Program-made: the position numbers and the translations under genes
Notes under the pieces: model-generated
What the model was told of the DNA's origin: nothing
Database searches by the model: none
Seen by the model: the letters and a program-made list of their open reading frames with translations, nothing else
Assembly (NCBI GenBank): GCA_900554905.1
Contig: USJB01000006.1
Location: 1 to 14,947 of the forward strand
Direction: 5' to 3'
DNA length: 14,947 nt
Source: an uncultured Collinsella sp.
Lineage (GTDB): Bacteria > Actinomycetota > Coriobacteriia > Coriobacteriales > Coriobacteriaceae
In this document: in pieces, positions 8,451 to 13,833 of the stretch
Layout: every line of letters starts with the position of its first letter
How positions within the stretch are numbered: the stretch's first letter is position 1

Positions 8451-8470
8451 TAGCATTAATACTACGGTCG

Positions 8471-8500
8471 GTAAACGGTTGATTATTGGCCGTAAACGGT
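8471..8500. repeat. 9-bp direct repeats spaced by 21 bp
   Basis: GTAAACGGT occurs at 8471-8479 and 8492-8500, a period of 21 bp or about two helical turns, so both copies face the same side of the DNA. They lie upstream of both divergent promoters. The AAACG core is partly like LacI-family or catabolite sites, but the match to a cre consensus is incomplete. An activator or second regulator is possible. Confidence 0.5.
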
Positions 8501-8565
8501 ATATGTCCAGTATTTCGCCTGTTAAATCTGACATAGCTGATGGCTGCATTTCATTTTTCTTTTCT

Positions 8566-8577
8566 ACTTGTCTAGAT
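8566..8577 (+). promoter_or_regulatory. operator box 2
   Basis: ACTTGTCTAGAT, an exact 12-bp inverted counterpart of box 1, lies just upstream of the -35 of the dehydrogenase promoter. Its CTTGTCTA core recurs 14 bp downstream (8581-8588) at the start of the palindromic site. This suggests cooperative binding of two dimers. Confidence 0.65.
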
Positions 8578-8581
8578 GTGC

Positions 8582-8610
8582 TTGTCTATATCTATAGACA
8601 TACCTATACT
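8582..8610 (+). promoter_or_regulatory. promoter of the dehydrogenase/gntR unit
   Basis: TTGTCT (8582-8587) and TATACT (8605-8610) are separated by exactly 17 bp. Transcription would start near 8617 and give a leader of about 30 bases with an AAGGAG ribosome binding site at 8636-8641. The operator palindrome fills the spacer, so this promoter is expected to be tightly repressed. Confidence 0.7.
8583..8600. promoter_or_regulatory. operator palindrome TGTCTATA-TC-TATAGACA
   Basis: A perfect 8+2+8 inverted repeat overlaps the -35 box and fills the spacer of the dehydrogenase promoter. Its half-site shares TGTCTA with operator boxes 1 and 2. The most likely ligand is the GntR/HutC protein encoded downstream, giving autoregulation. 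This is inference from position and family. Confidence 0.75.
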
Positions 8611-8646
8611 TCATTACAACATTCACCGCTACGTTAAGGAGTCACC

Positions 8647-9672
8647 ATGAAAAGCGCGGTCTTCTATGGAAAGCACGATCTCAGGGTCGAGGATTCGGCA
8701 AAACCGACCGTGGGCAAGCGTGACGTTCTGATCAACGTCAAAGCTTGCGGCGTCTGCGGTACCGACGTTCATATCTATGAAGGCGACAAGGGTGCAGCCG
8801 ACGTTACCCCGCCCACGATCCTTGGTCATGAGTTTGCGGGCGTTGTCGAGGCCGTGGGCAGCGACGTCGCTGGCTTTAAACCAGGCGATCGCGTGTGCAT
8901 CGACCCAAACCATCCCTGCGGCTGCTGCGAACCCTGCCGCGACGGAATCAACCACTACTGCGAGCATATGACCGGTTACGGCACCACTGTTAACGGCGGC
9001 TTTGCCGAGTACTGCTCCGTCGATATGCAGCAAGTCTACAAGTTGGGCGATCACACCAGCTTTGAGCAGGGTGCTATGACCGAACCCGTCGCCTGCTGCC
9101 TGCACGGCATCGATATGTGCAACATCAAGCCCGGCAGCACAGTTGTCGTTATCGGCGGTGGCATGATCGGTCTGCTCATGATGCAGCTTGCTAAAAACGC
9201 CGGCGCCACCAAGGTTGTCTTGCTCGAGCCTGTCGAAGGCAAGCGCGAGGTTGCGCTCAAACTCGGCGCCGACCTGGCAATTGATTCCATCCACGAGGAC
9301 GTCCCGGCCCGCCTGAAGCAGGAGGGCGTCGGCAACGTCGACGTTGTAATCGAATGCGTCGGCAAGCCCGTCACCATCGAGCAGGCCATCCAGATCGCCG
9401 GCCACAAGGCTACGGTCATGATGTTCGGCCTCACCAAGCCCGATGAGACAATCACCGTCAAGCCCTTCGAGGTCTTCCAGAAGGAGCTTGTGCTTACCTC
9501 GTCCTACATCAACCCTTATACGCAGCGTCGCGCGCTCGAGCTCATCGACTCTGGCAGGCTCGACGTATCCTCGATGGTCGCCAAGGTGGCTTCCCTCGAC
9601 GAACTCGGCGCCATCCTGTCAGACCCGGCCCTGCGTGCCATGGGTAAATATATAATCGACCCCAGCAAATAA
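8647..9672 (+). CDS. zinc-dependent medium-chain dehydrogenase, polyol/sorbitol type
   Basis: The 341-residue enzyme is a zinc-dependent medium-chain dehydrogenase of the sorbitol/threonine/arabinitol dehydrogenase group, which oxidises a secondary alcohol with NAD(P). Catalytic zinc ligands are Cys37 (GVCGTD) and His61-Glu62 (GHEFAG). The structural zinc site is complete, with Cys91, Cys94, Cys97 and Cys105 in C-x2-C-x2-C-x7-C spacing. The Rossmann loop VIGGGMIGLLMMQ begins near residue 172. It ends in an acidic residue (LLEPVEGKRE), which usually favours NAD over NADP. An AAGGAG box lies five bases before the ATG. The gene is divergent from the alpha-glucoside PTS/GH4 unit, shares operator boxes with it, and is followed after 65 bp by the GntR gene. 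A polyol released from an alpha-glucoside is a plausible substrate. The exact substrate cannot be read from the sequence. Confidence 0.9.
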   Translation: MKSAVFYGKHDLRVEDSAKPTVGKRDVLINVKACGVCGTDVHIYEGDKGAADVTPPTILGHEFAGVVEAVGSDVAGFKPGDRVCIDPNHPCGCCEPCRDGINHYCEHMTGYGTTVNGGFAEYCSVDMQQVYKLGDHTSFEQGAMTEPVACCLHGIDMCNIKPGSTVVVIGGGMIGLLMMQLAKNAGATKVVLLEPVEGKREVALKLGADLAIDSIHEDVPARLKQEGVGNVDVVIECVGKPVTIEQAIQIAGHKATVMMFGLTKPDETITVKPFEVFQKELVLTSSYINPYTQRRALELIDSGRLDVSSMVAKVASLDELGAILSDPALRAMGKYIIDPSK

Positions 9673-9737
9673 ATCGATTGACACCTGCGCGGACGGCCTT
9701 CATCCGTCGTTCACGCACCCAGCTCTAGGAGACCGTC

Positions 9738-10493
9738 ATGGCGCGAGCCATCTTCCAAACTATTTATGACAACGTGAAGCAGTCGATTGACGACGGCACA
9801 TACGCCTATCAGAGTTATCTGCCTTCGGAGACTGAGCTCACGCAGCTGTTTGACTGTTCGCGCATGACGGTCCGTCGCGCCATCTCGATGCTTGCGGCAG
9901 ATGGTTACGTGCTCCCCCAGCAAGGCAAAGGCATGCGCGTCATTCGCAACATCAGTGACGAGACGAGTCGTGGCGGCGGCGGACTCGAGACCTTCAAGGA
10001 AATCGCAGCCAGCCGAGGCTTTGAGCTCAAAACGGTTACCACTGTCTTTGAGCTCCTCGTCTGTAGCAAGGCACTCTCCAGGATTACCGGGTTTCCCGAA
10101 GGCTGTGAGCTCACACGTGCCAAACGCATCCGTTATGCAAATGGACATGCCGTGTGCTCCGACGACTCCTATTACCTAAGCTCACAGGTACCGGGACTGA
10201 CACCCGAGATTGTCAACGACTCGATCTATCGTTACCTCGAAGAAGACCTTGGCATTAAGATTGCCACGGGCAAACGCGATGTAACGATTGAGCATCCCAC
10301 GCCCGAAGATGCGCGCGTGCTCGATCTCGACGACTTTAACGCACTCGCCGTTGTACGCGGGCAGACCTACAACGCCGACGGTATCCTTATGGAATACACC
10401 GAGACAAAGCAGGTTCCCAGCTTCTTTTTACTCCACGAAACGGTCACCCGCCGCAATAACGGCAGCGAGACCCATCAGAGCAGCATGGGCTAA
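9738..10493 (+). CDS. GntR/HutC-family transcriptional regulator with UTRA domain
   Basis: The 251-residue protein has an N-terminal winged helix (about residues 5-70). It shows the typical GntR signatures LPSETELTQLFDCSRMTVRRA and LAADGYVLPQQGKGMRV. The C-terminal part (about 85-240) is a UTRA effector domain (SRITGFPEGCELTRAKRIRYANG, DSIYRYLEEDLGIKI, VVRGQTYNADGILMEYTETK). HutC-type regulators with UTRA domains usually bind sugar phosphates or similar small molecules. TreR, for example, binds trehalose-6-phosphate. An AGGAG box lies six bases before the ATG. The gene is second in the dehydrogenase unit, so it should control its own synthesis through the palindrome at 8583-8600 and the PTS/GH4 unit through box 1. 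A 6-phospho-alpha-glucoside is the likely inducer by analogy. A strong terminator follows. Confidence 0.9.
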   Translation: MARAIFQTIYDNVKQSIDDGTYAYQSYLPSETELTQLFDCSRMTVRRAISMLAADGYVLPQQGKGMRVIRNISDETSRGGGGLETFKEIAASRGFELKTVTTVFELLVCSKALSRITGFPEGCELTRAKRIRYANGHAVCSDDSYYLSSQVPGLTPEIVNDSIYRYLEEDLGIKIATGKRDVTIEHPTPEDARVLDLDDFNALAVVRGQTYNADGILMEYTETKQVPSFFLLHETVTRRNNGSETHQSSMG

Positions 10494-10502
10494 CCATCTA
10501 TT

Positions 10503-10574
10503 AGTTGCGGTGGAATAGTTCCTAGGATGGCCAGCTTAAGGGCAAAACAGGAACTATTCCACCGCAACTTTTTT
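10503..10574 (+). terminator. intrinsic terminator with a 21-bp perfect stem
   Basis: Arms at 10503-10523 (AGTTGCGGTGGAATAG...) and 10549-10569 are exact reverse complements over 21 bp around a 25-base loop, followed by a six-T run ending at 10574. It ends the dehydrogenase/gntR unit. The stem is about twice as long as a usual bacterial terminator and is perfect, which suggests either selection or a mobile or repeated terminator element. Confidence 0.9.
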
Positions 10575-10605
10575 GGCCGGCGGGGCAGCACCTGTCCCAC
10601 CGGCC
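10575..10605. repeat. second hairpin abutting the terminator
   Basis: GGCCGGCGGGGCAG (10575-10588) and CTGTCCCACCGGCC (10592-10605) pair at 12 of 14 positions plus one G-U, around a three-base loop. The repeat directly follows the T-tract of the long terminator and lies 20 bp from the stop of the convergent polyferredoxin gene. It may end that gene's transcript, although no T-tract follows on the minus strand. Confidence 0.65.
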
Positions 10606-10624
10606 ATCATGTACGCCCTTTTAG

Positions 10625-11878
10625 CTAGTCCGCGAGCTTTTCCACCTGGTCGAGCATCTTGTCAAGCTTGGCCTTTGCCTCGGCCTTGACCTTCTCAGCT
10701 TCTTCGTGGGCCTTCGCCTTCTGGGCAGCCTTTTCCTCGGCCTCGGGATCGACAACGACCAGATTGGACGCGTCATGCTCAACCAACTTGAGCGCATGCT
10801 CGGGGCACACCTTGACGCAGGCACCGCAGCCCAAGCAATACGTGGACTCCAGCGCAAAGCGACCGCTTCCCACCAAATCGCAGGCAAACGTGGGGCACAC
10901 GTTGACGCACTCGCCGCACGACGTGCACTTGTCAAAATCGCATTCCGGCGTGCTCACCTGCATGTTCTGGGCAAGCTCGGGGTGGTTCTGCAGTGTCGAG
11001 AGCACCAGCTGCCGCCCATGCGTGAGCGAACGGCGGCGCTTGGTCGTCGTGGTGCCGCACATGGTGTTGAGCGTGCGCTCCAGCTGGGTAATCTGATGGC
11101 GATGGGCTTTGAGCTTTTGCGTCACCGAGGCCAGTGCCGCCGTCGCCGGATTGAGCTTGGTCACCGTCAGGCCCGTGGTGCGGGCGATCTTTTCCATGTA
11201 CTCCTTGCGCTCGTACTCGCGGCGCTTATGGCATTTGAGGCTCTTGGGGTCGACCTCCAGGCCCATACCCGTGCCGGACCACTCCTCGGCCTTCGCAATC
11301 GCCTCGCCCAGAATGTCCTCACCGCCGGTGTTGCGGCATTTATCGCACACGCCCAACGGCAGGTACACACTCACGTTGGGATAGTCCGCCAGTACCGAGA
11401 ACCAGGTCTCTGCCGTAATATCGCCCACGCAGGCAACGACGACCTCGTTTTCACGCGGCATGCGTTTGAGGACACGCGTGCACGTGACGTAGGCGGTCTC
11501 GTGGCTCGTAGCAGCAGAGACGATATCGTCATACAGGTTTTTAGGCGCCAGGCGCGGCGAGATGATCGCCTCGGTCGGACAGGCAGCGGCGCACAGGCCG
11601 CACTTGCGACAGGAGTCGAGGATCTCGATGGCGTCTTCCTCGACCTCGATAGCGTTGACCGGGCACACGTCCATGCACGCGGTGCAGCCGCTCTTTTCGT
11701 TTTTGCAGGTCAGGCACGGAATGGTGTTGCCGCGCGGGCGCTCCTTGTAGTCGGCAGGGTTCCACTGCGGCGCCGACGGATCGAGTGCATCGGTCACGCC
11801 GCCAAGCGGGTTTTTAAGAAAGTCGAAACCCTTGCTGATCTCGATAATGTCATCAAACAGATCGTGTTCCTGCGCCAT
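10625..11878 (-). CDS. polyferredoxin-like protein with four [4Fe-4S] motifs
   Basis: The 417-residue protein should carry electrons. It has an N-terminal cluster motif (Cys55, 58, 65, 68, 72), a complete C-x2-C-x2-C-x3-CP at Cys90-100 (CRKCGLCAAACP), and two more near the C-terminus: Cys318-328 (CTSCGECVNVCP) and Cys348-358 (CLGCGACVKVCP). Between them lies a domain of about 200 residues that I do not recognise. It contains VVACVGDITAETWF, a CDKC pair (178/181) and Cys216. The last 40 residues are Lys/Glu/Ala-rich and probably form a single charged helix. There is no signal peptide or membrane span, so it is cytosolic or peripheral. The start at 11878 follows a GGGAGGGG box by six bases. No oxidoreductase subunit sits beside it. 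The closest genes are metal and NAD-dependent alcohol dehydrogenases, so its partner is unknown. Confidence 0.85.
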   Translation of the reverse strand: MAQEHDLFDDIIEISKGFDFLKNPLGGVTDALDPSAPQWNPADYKERPRGNTIPCLTCKNEKSGCTACMDVCPVNAIEVEEDAIEILDSCRKCGLCAAACPTEAIISPRLAPKNLYDDIVSAATSHETAYVTCTRVLKRMPRENEVVVACVGDITAETWFSVLADYPNVSVYLPLGVCDKCRNTGGEDILGEAIAKAEEWSGTGMGLEVDPKSLKCHKRREYERKEYMEKIARTTGLTVTKLNPATAALASVTQKLKAHRHQITQLERTLNTMCGTTTTKRRRSLTHGRQLVLSTLQNHPELAQNMQVSTPECDFDKCTSCGECVNVCPTFACDLVGSGRFALESTYCLGCGACVKVCPEHALKLVEHDASNLVVVDPEAEEKAAQKAKAHEEAEKVKAEAKAKLDKMLDQVEKLAD

Positions 11879-12029
11879 GCGCGGCCCCTCCCTGAGCAGT
11901 GCAAACAAGCAAGAGATAATGATACGCTATCGGCCCACGCCTCGGGCAAATTACACGCGGCGCACCTTTGCGGCAAATAGCCTATGGCCTATCGCCGCCT
12001 CGATTGCACAAGGTCAATCAAGTGCCAAG

Positions 12030-12536
12030 CTATGCCTCGCACATGAGCTGCACGAGTTTTTGTTTGGTCACCTTGGCCTGCTCGTTGGCCATATTGCGCT
12101 CGTTTCTAAAGACCGCATTTGCAACACCCTGCAAATCGGCATCGGAAATCTCGCTGCACGGACCGTCCATCGAAGCCGCCGTGGGGCATACGCACAACGG
12201 CAACTCGGCATAAAACGCAACGGCCTTGGCGATATCGAGCATCTTGCCGCCGCCAATACCCACCACCATGTCGCAATACTCGGCCTGGGCTTCCTTAGCC
12301 ATTTCGACAACGGCCTCTTCCGTACACGGACCGTCATAAATCTTAAAGAACGGCTCGCTTAGATCTTCATCCAGAAATCCATCGACGATCTGCCTGCACA
12401 GCCGATCCTCGGTGCCCTGGTCAAACAAGACATAGGCAGCGCAGCCCAACCATGACAAATACCTGCCCTGACGCGAGAGCTCACCCGGCCCCTGAACATA
12501 TCGTCCGGGACCGCCATAAACCATGGGAAGCGCCAT
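12030..12536 (-). CDS. internally deleted glycerol dehydrogenase paralogue
   Basis: This 168-residue frame resembles the adjacent GldA over its first 128 residues. It keeps the NAD-binding motif GIGGGKMLDIAKAVAFY (about 93-109) and CPTAASMDGPCS. At residue 128 it jumps directly to what aligns with the last 45 residues of GldA (EISDADLQGVANAV...N...KVTKQKLVQLM). About 190 residues, including all three metal ligands (GldA Asp171, His254, His271), are absent, with the frame kept. It therefore cannot work as a normal glycerol dehydrogenase. The N-terminal halves are clearly diverged, so it is not a fresh copy of its neighbour. It may be a decaying gene or a reduced NAD-binding protein with another role. 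It is separated from gldA by a strong terminator. The ribosome binding site (AAGGGCGG) is about ten bases upstream. Confidence 0.75.
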   Translation of the reverse strand: MALPMVYGGPGRYVQGPGELSRQGRYLSWLGCAAYVLFDQGTEDRLCRQIVDGFLDEDLSEPFFKIYDGPCTEEAVVEMAKEAQAEYCDMVVGIGGGKMLDIAKAVAFYAELPLCVCPTAASMDGPCSEISDADLQGVANAVFRNERNMANEQAKVTKQKLVQLMCEA

Positions 12537-12566
12537 ACGAGAATCCGCCCTTCATCAAACAACGAT

Positions 12567-12597
12567 TGGTGCAAAGTAACCTTGCCCCTTTGCACCA
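12567..12597. repeat. hairpin in the leader of the short GldA paralogue
   Basis: TGGTGCAAAG (12567-12576) and CTTTGCACCA (12588-12597) form a perfect 10-bp stem with an 11-base loop, 30 bp before the start of the short gene on the minus strand. Its GGGGCAAAG-type core is shared with the neighbouring gldA terminator, so alternative pairing between the two is possible in a read-through transcript. Confidence 0.6.
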
Positions 12598-12601
12598 TAG
12601 C

Positions 12602-12637
12602 AAAAAGGGGCAAAGCCGTCTGCCGGCTTTGCCCCTT
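12602..12637 (-). terminator. intrinsic terminator of gldA
   Basis: On the minus strand a perfect 14-bp stem (arms 12637-12624 and 12618-12605, AAGGGGCAAAGCCG) with a five-base loop runs into five Ts. It begins 13 bp after the gldA stop codon. It should insulate the short paralogue downstream. Confidence 0.9.
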
Positions 12638-12649
12638 CCTTAGCTTGAT

Positions 12650-13750
12650 TTACTCATCCATGAGATAGTAGTGGCCCAGCGCGTCGGCACCCAGGATGGC
12701 GTTTGCGACCATCTCGGGCGTCACCTCAAACGGCATATTGCACATGGTGTCCTCGGGCGCGCAAGCGGCCTCGGCAACAATCATGGCCTGCTCGCGCGTA
12801 AGCTCGGCAACGCCAAGTTCCTTCATCGTGACCGGCAGGCCCAGCTCAATGCAGAAGCCCAAGACTTCCTCGAGCTTCTCGGTCGGGGCATCCTCGAGTA
12901 CCAGCTGGACGATAGTGCCAAAGGCGACCTTCTCGCCGTGATACATGCCGTGGCACTCGGGCAGCATCGTCAGGCCATTGTGGATGGCATGAGCAGCAGC
13001 AAGGCCCGAGCTCTCAAAGCCAATGCCCGAAAGCAGCGTGTTGGCCTCAATGATGTGCTCGACGGCAGGCGTGAGCGCACCCTTCTCCAGCGCAACCTTG
13101 GCCTTGACACCGTCAGCCATAAGCGTCTCGTAGCAGAGCTTGGCGAGCGCCAGACCAGCCATGCCGCCCTTGCCGCCAGCGCAGGTGCCGCCGTCGGCAT
13201 CGTGCGTTGCCTGGGCCTCGAAATAGGTTGCGAGCGCATCGCCCATACCGGAAACCGTCAGGCGCACCGGGCTCGCCGCGATAACCGTCGTATCCATAAG
13301 GACGATATTGGGGTTTGCCTTAAGGAACAGGTACTTATCGAACTGGCCGTCATCGGTATAGAGCACCGAAAGTGCCGAGCACGGTGCATCGGTCGAGGCA
13401 ATGGTGGGGCAAATGATAACCGGGGACTCCAGGTAATAGGCGACGGCCTTCGCGGTGTCGAGGATCTTGCCGCCACCGACGCCGACGATGATGTCGCAAC
13501 CGTTGTCGCGAGCGAGCGCAACCAGGCGATCGACCTCGCCCTTGGAGCACTCGCCGTTAAAGTCCTCAAACAGCAGCTCGGCCTTGGCCTCGGCAAAGCC
13601 GCCCTCGATCTTGGCACCGACGCGCTTCTTGCCCGAAGGCGTCACGATGACGAGGGCCTTAGCGCCAAGCGGCTCGACATAGGAGCCGAGCTTGGCGAGC
13701 TCGTCCGGACCCTGGATGTACTTGCTGGGGCTATTGAAAATTGCAGCCAT
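12650..13750 (-). CDS. gldA: glycerol dehydrogenase (metal- and NAD-dependent)
   Basis: The 366-residue enzyme interconverts glycerol and dihydroxyacetone (and related 1,2-diols) with NAD in the cytosol. Family length is about 365-370. The NAD-binding region shows GVGGGKILDTAKAVAYY (about 90-106) and ICPTIASTDAPCS. Zinc ligands expected from the Bacillus enzyme are present: Asp171 (GMGDALATYFEA), His254 (GLAAAHAIHNG) and His271 (MYHGEKVAFG). The ending ALGHYYLMDE is untruncated. The start ATG at 13750 has only a weak GGGAT box seven bases upstream, and the T-rich tail of an upstream hairpin reaches almost to it. The gene therefore probably depends on read-through from the iron-alcohol dehydrogenase gene. 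Its own terminator follows. A related 1,2-diol dehydrogenase activity cannot be excluded. Confidence 0.93.
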   Translation of the reverse strand: MAAIFNSPSKYIQGPDELAKLGSYVEPLGAKALVIVTPSGKKRVGAKIEGGFAEAKAELLFEDFNGECSKGEVDRLVALARDNGCDIIVGVGGGKILDTAKAVAYYLESPVIICPTIASTDAPCSALSVLYTDDGQFDKYLFLKANPNIVLMDTTVIAASPVRLTVSGMGDALATYFEAQATHDADGGTCAGGKGGMAGLALAKLCYETLMADGVKAKVALEKGALTPAVEHIIEANTLLSGIGFESSGLAAAHAIHNGLTMLPECHGMYHGEKVAFGTIVQLVLEDAPTEKLEEVLGFCIELGLPVTMKELGVAELTREQAMIVAEAACAPEDTMCNMPFEVTPEMVANAILGADALGHYYLMDE

Positions 13751-13761
13751 AACTATCCCAT

Positions 13762-13812
13762 TCTCTAAAAGAAAAAAGAAAGGGGCTCCGTACAGATACG
13801 TGCGGAGCCCCT
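13762..13812 (-). terminator. terminator or attenuator between the Fe-ADH gene and gldA
   Basis: On the minus strand the arms 13812-13800 and 13793-13781 (AGGGGCTCCGTAC) pair at 12 of 13 positions plus a G-U, with a six-base loop. The tract TTTCTTTTTTCTTTT follows. It starts 21 bp after the Fe-ADH stop and ends only about 12 bp before gldA. No space remains for a gldA promoter downstream of it, so it probably reduces rather than abolishes expression of gldA. Confidence 0.8.
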
Positions 13813-13833
13813 CGTTACGATAACAAGAGTCGA

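Larger units (their letters stand above)
8290..8646. other. divergent regulatory region of the alpha-glucoside locus
   Basis: This 357-bp AT-rich region separates the leftward PTS/GH4 unit from the rightward dehydrogenase/regulator unit. From left to right it holds the PTS gene leader (8290-8425), its extended -10 promoter, operator box 1, a pair of direct repeats, a stretch with no recognised signal (8501-8565), operator box 2, and the dehydrogenase promoter with an embedded palindrome. These parts are listed separately. No small gene is supported here. Confidence 0.8.

Noticed and set aside
8501..8565. A cre site or small RNA in the middle of the divergent region
   Set aside because: No palindrome, promoter pair or terminator could be identified in this segment.
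10706..11980. 424-codon open frame antisense to the polyferredoxin gene
   Set aside because: The opposite strand carries four Cys cluster motifs and a good ribosome binding site. This frame has neither.
11879..12029. Promoter and terminator between the short GldA paralogue and the polyferredoxin gene
   Set aside because: A TATCAT box exists, but its only -35 partner is 19 bp away and weak. A GC-rich imperfect hairpin at 11970-11998 lacks a T-tract. The evidence is too thin to list.
12671..13768. 365-codon open frame antisense to gldA
   Set aside because: gldA has complete cofactor and metal motifs. The antisense frame is compositional.
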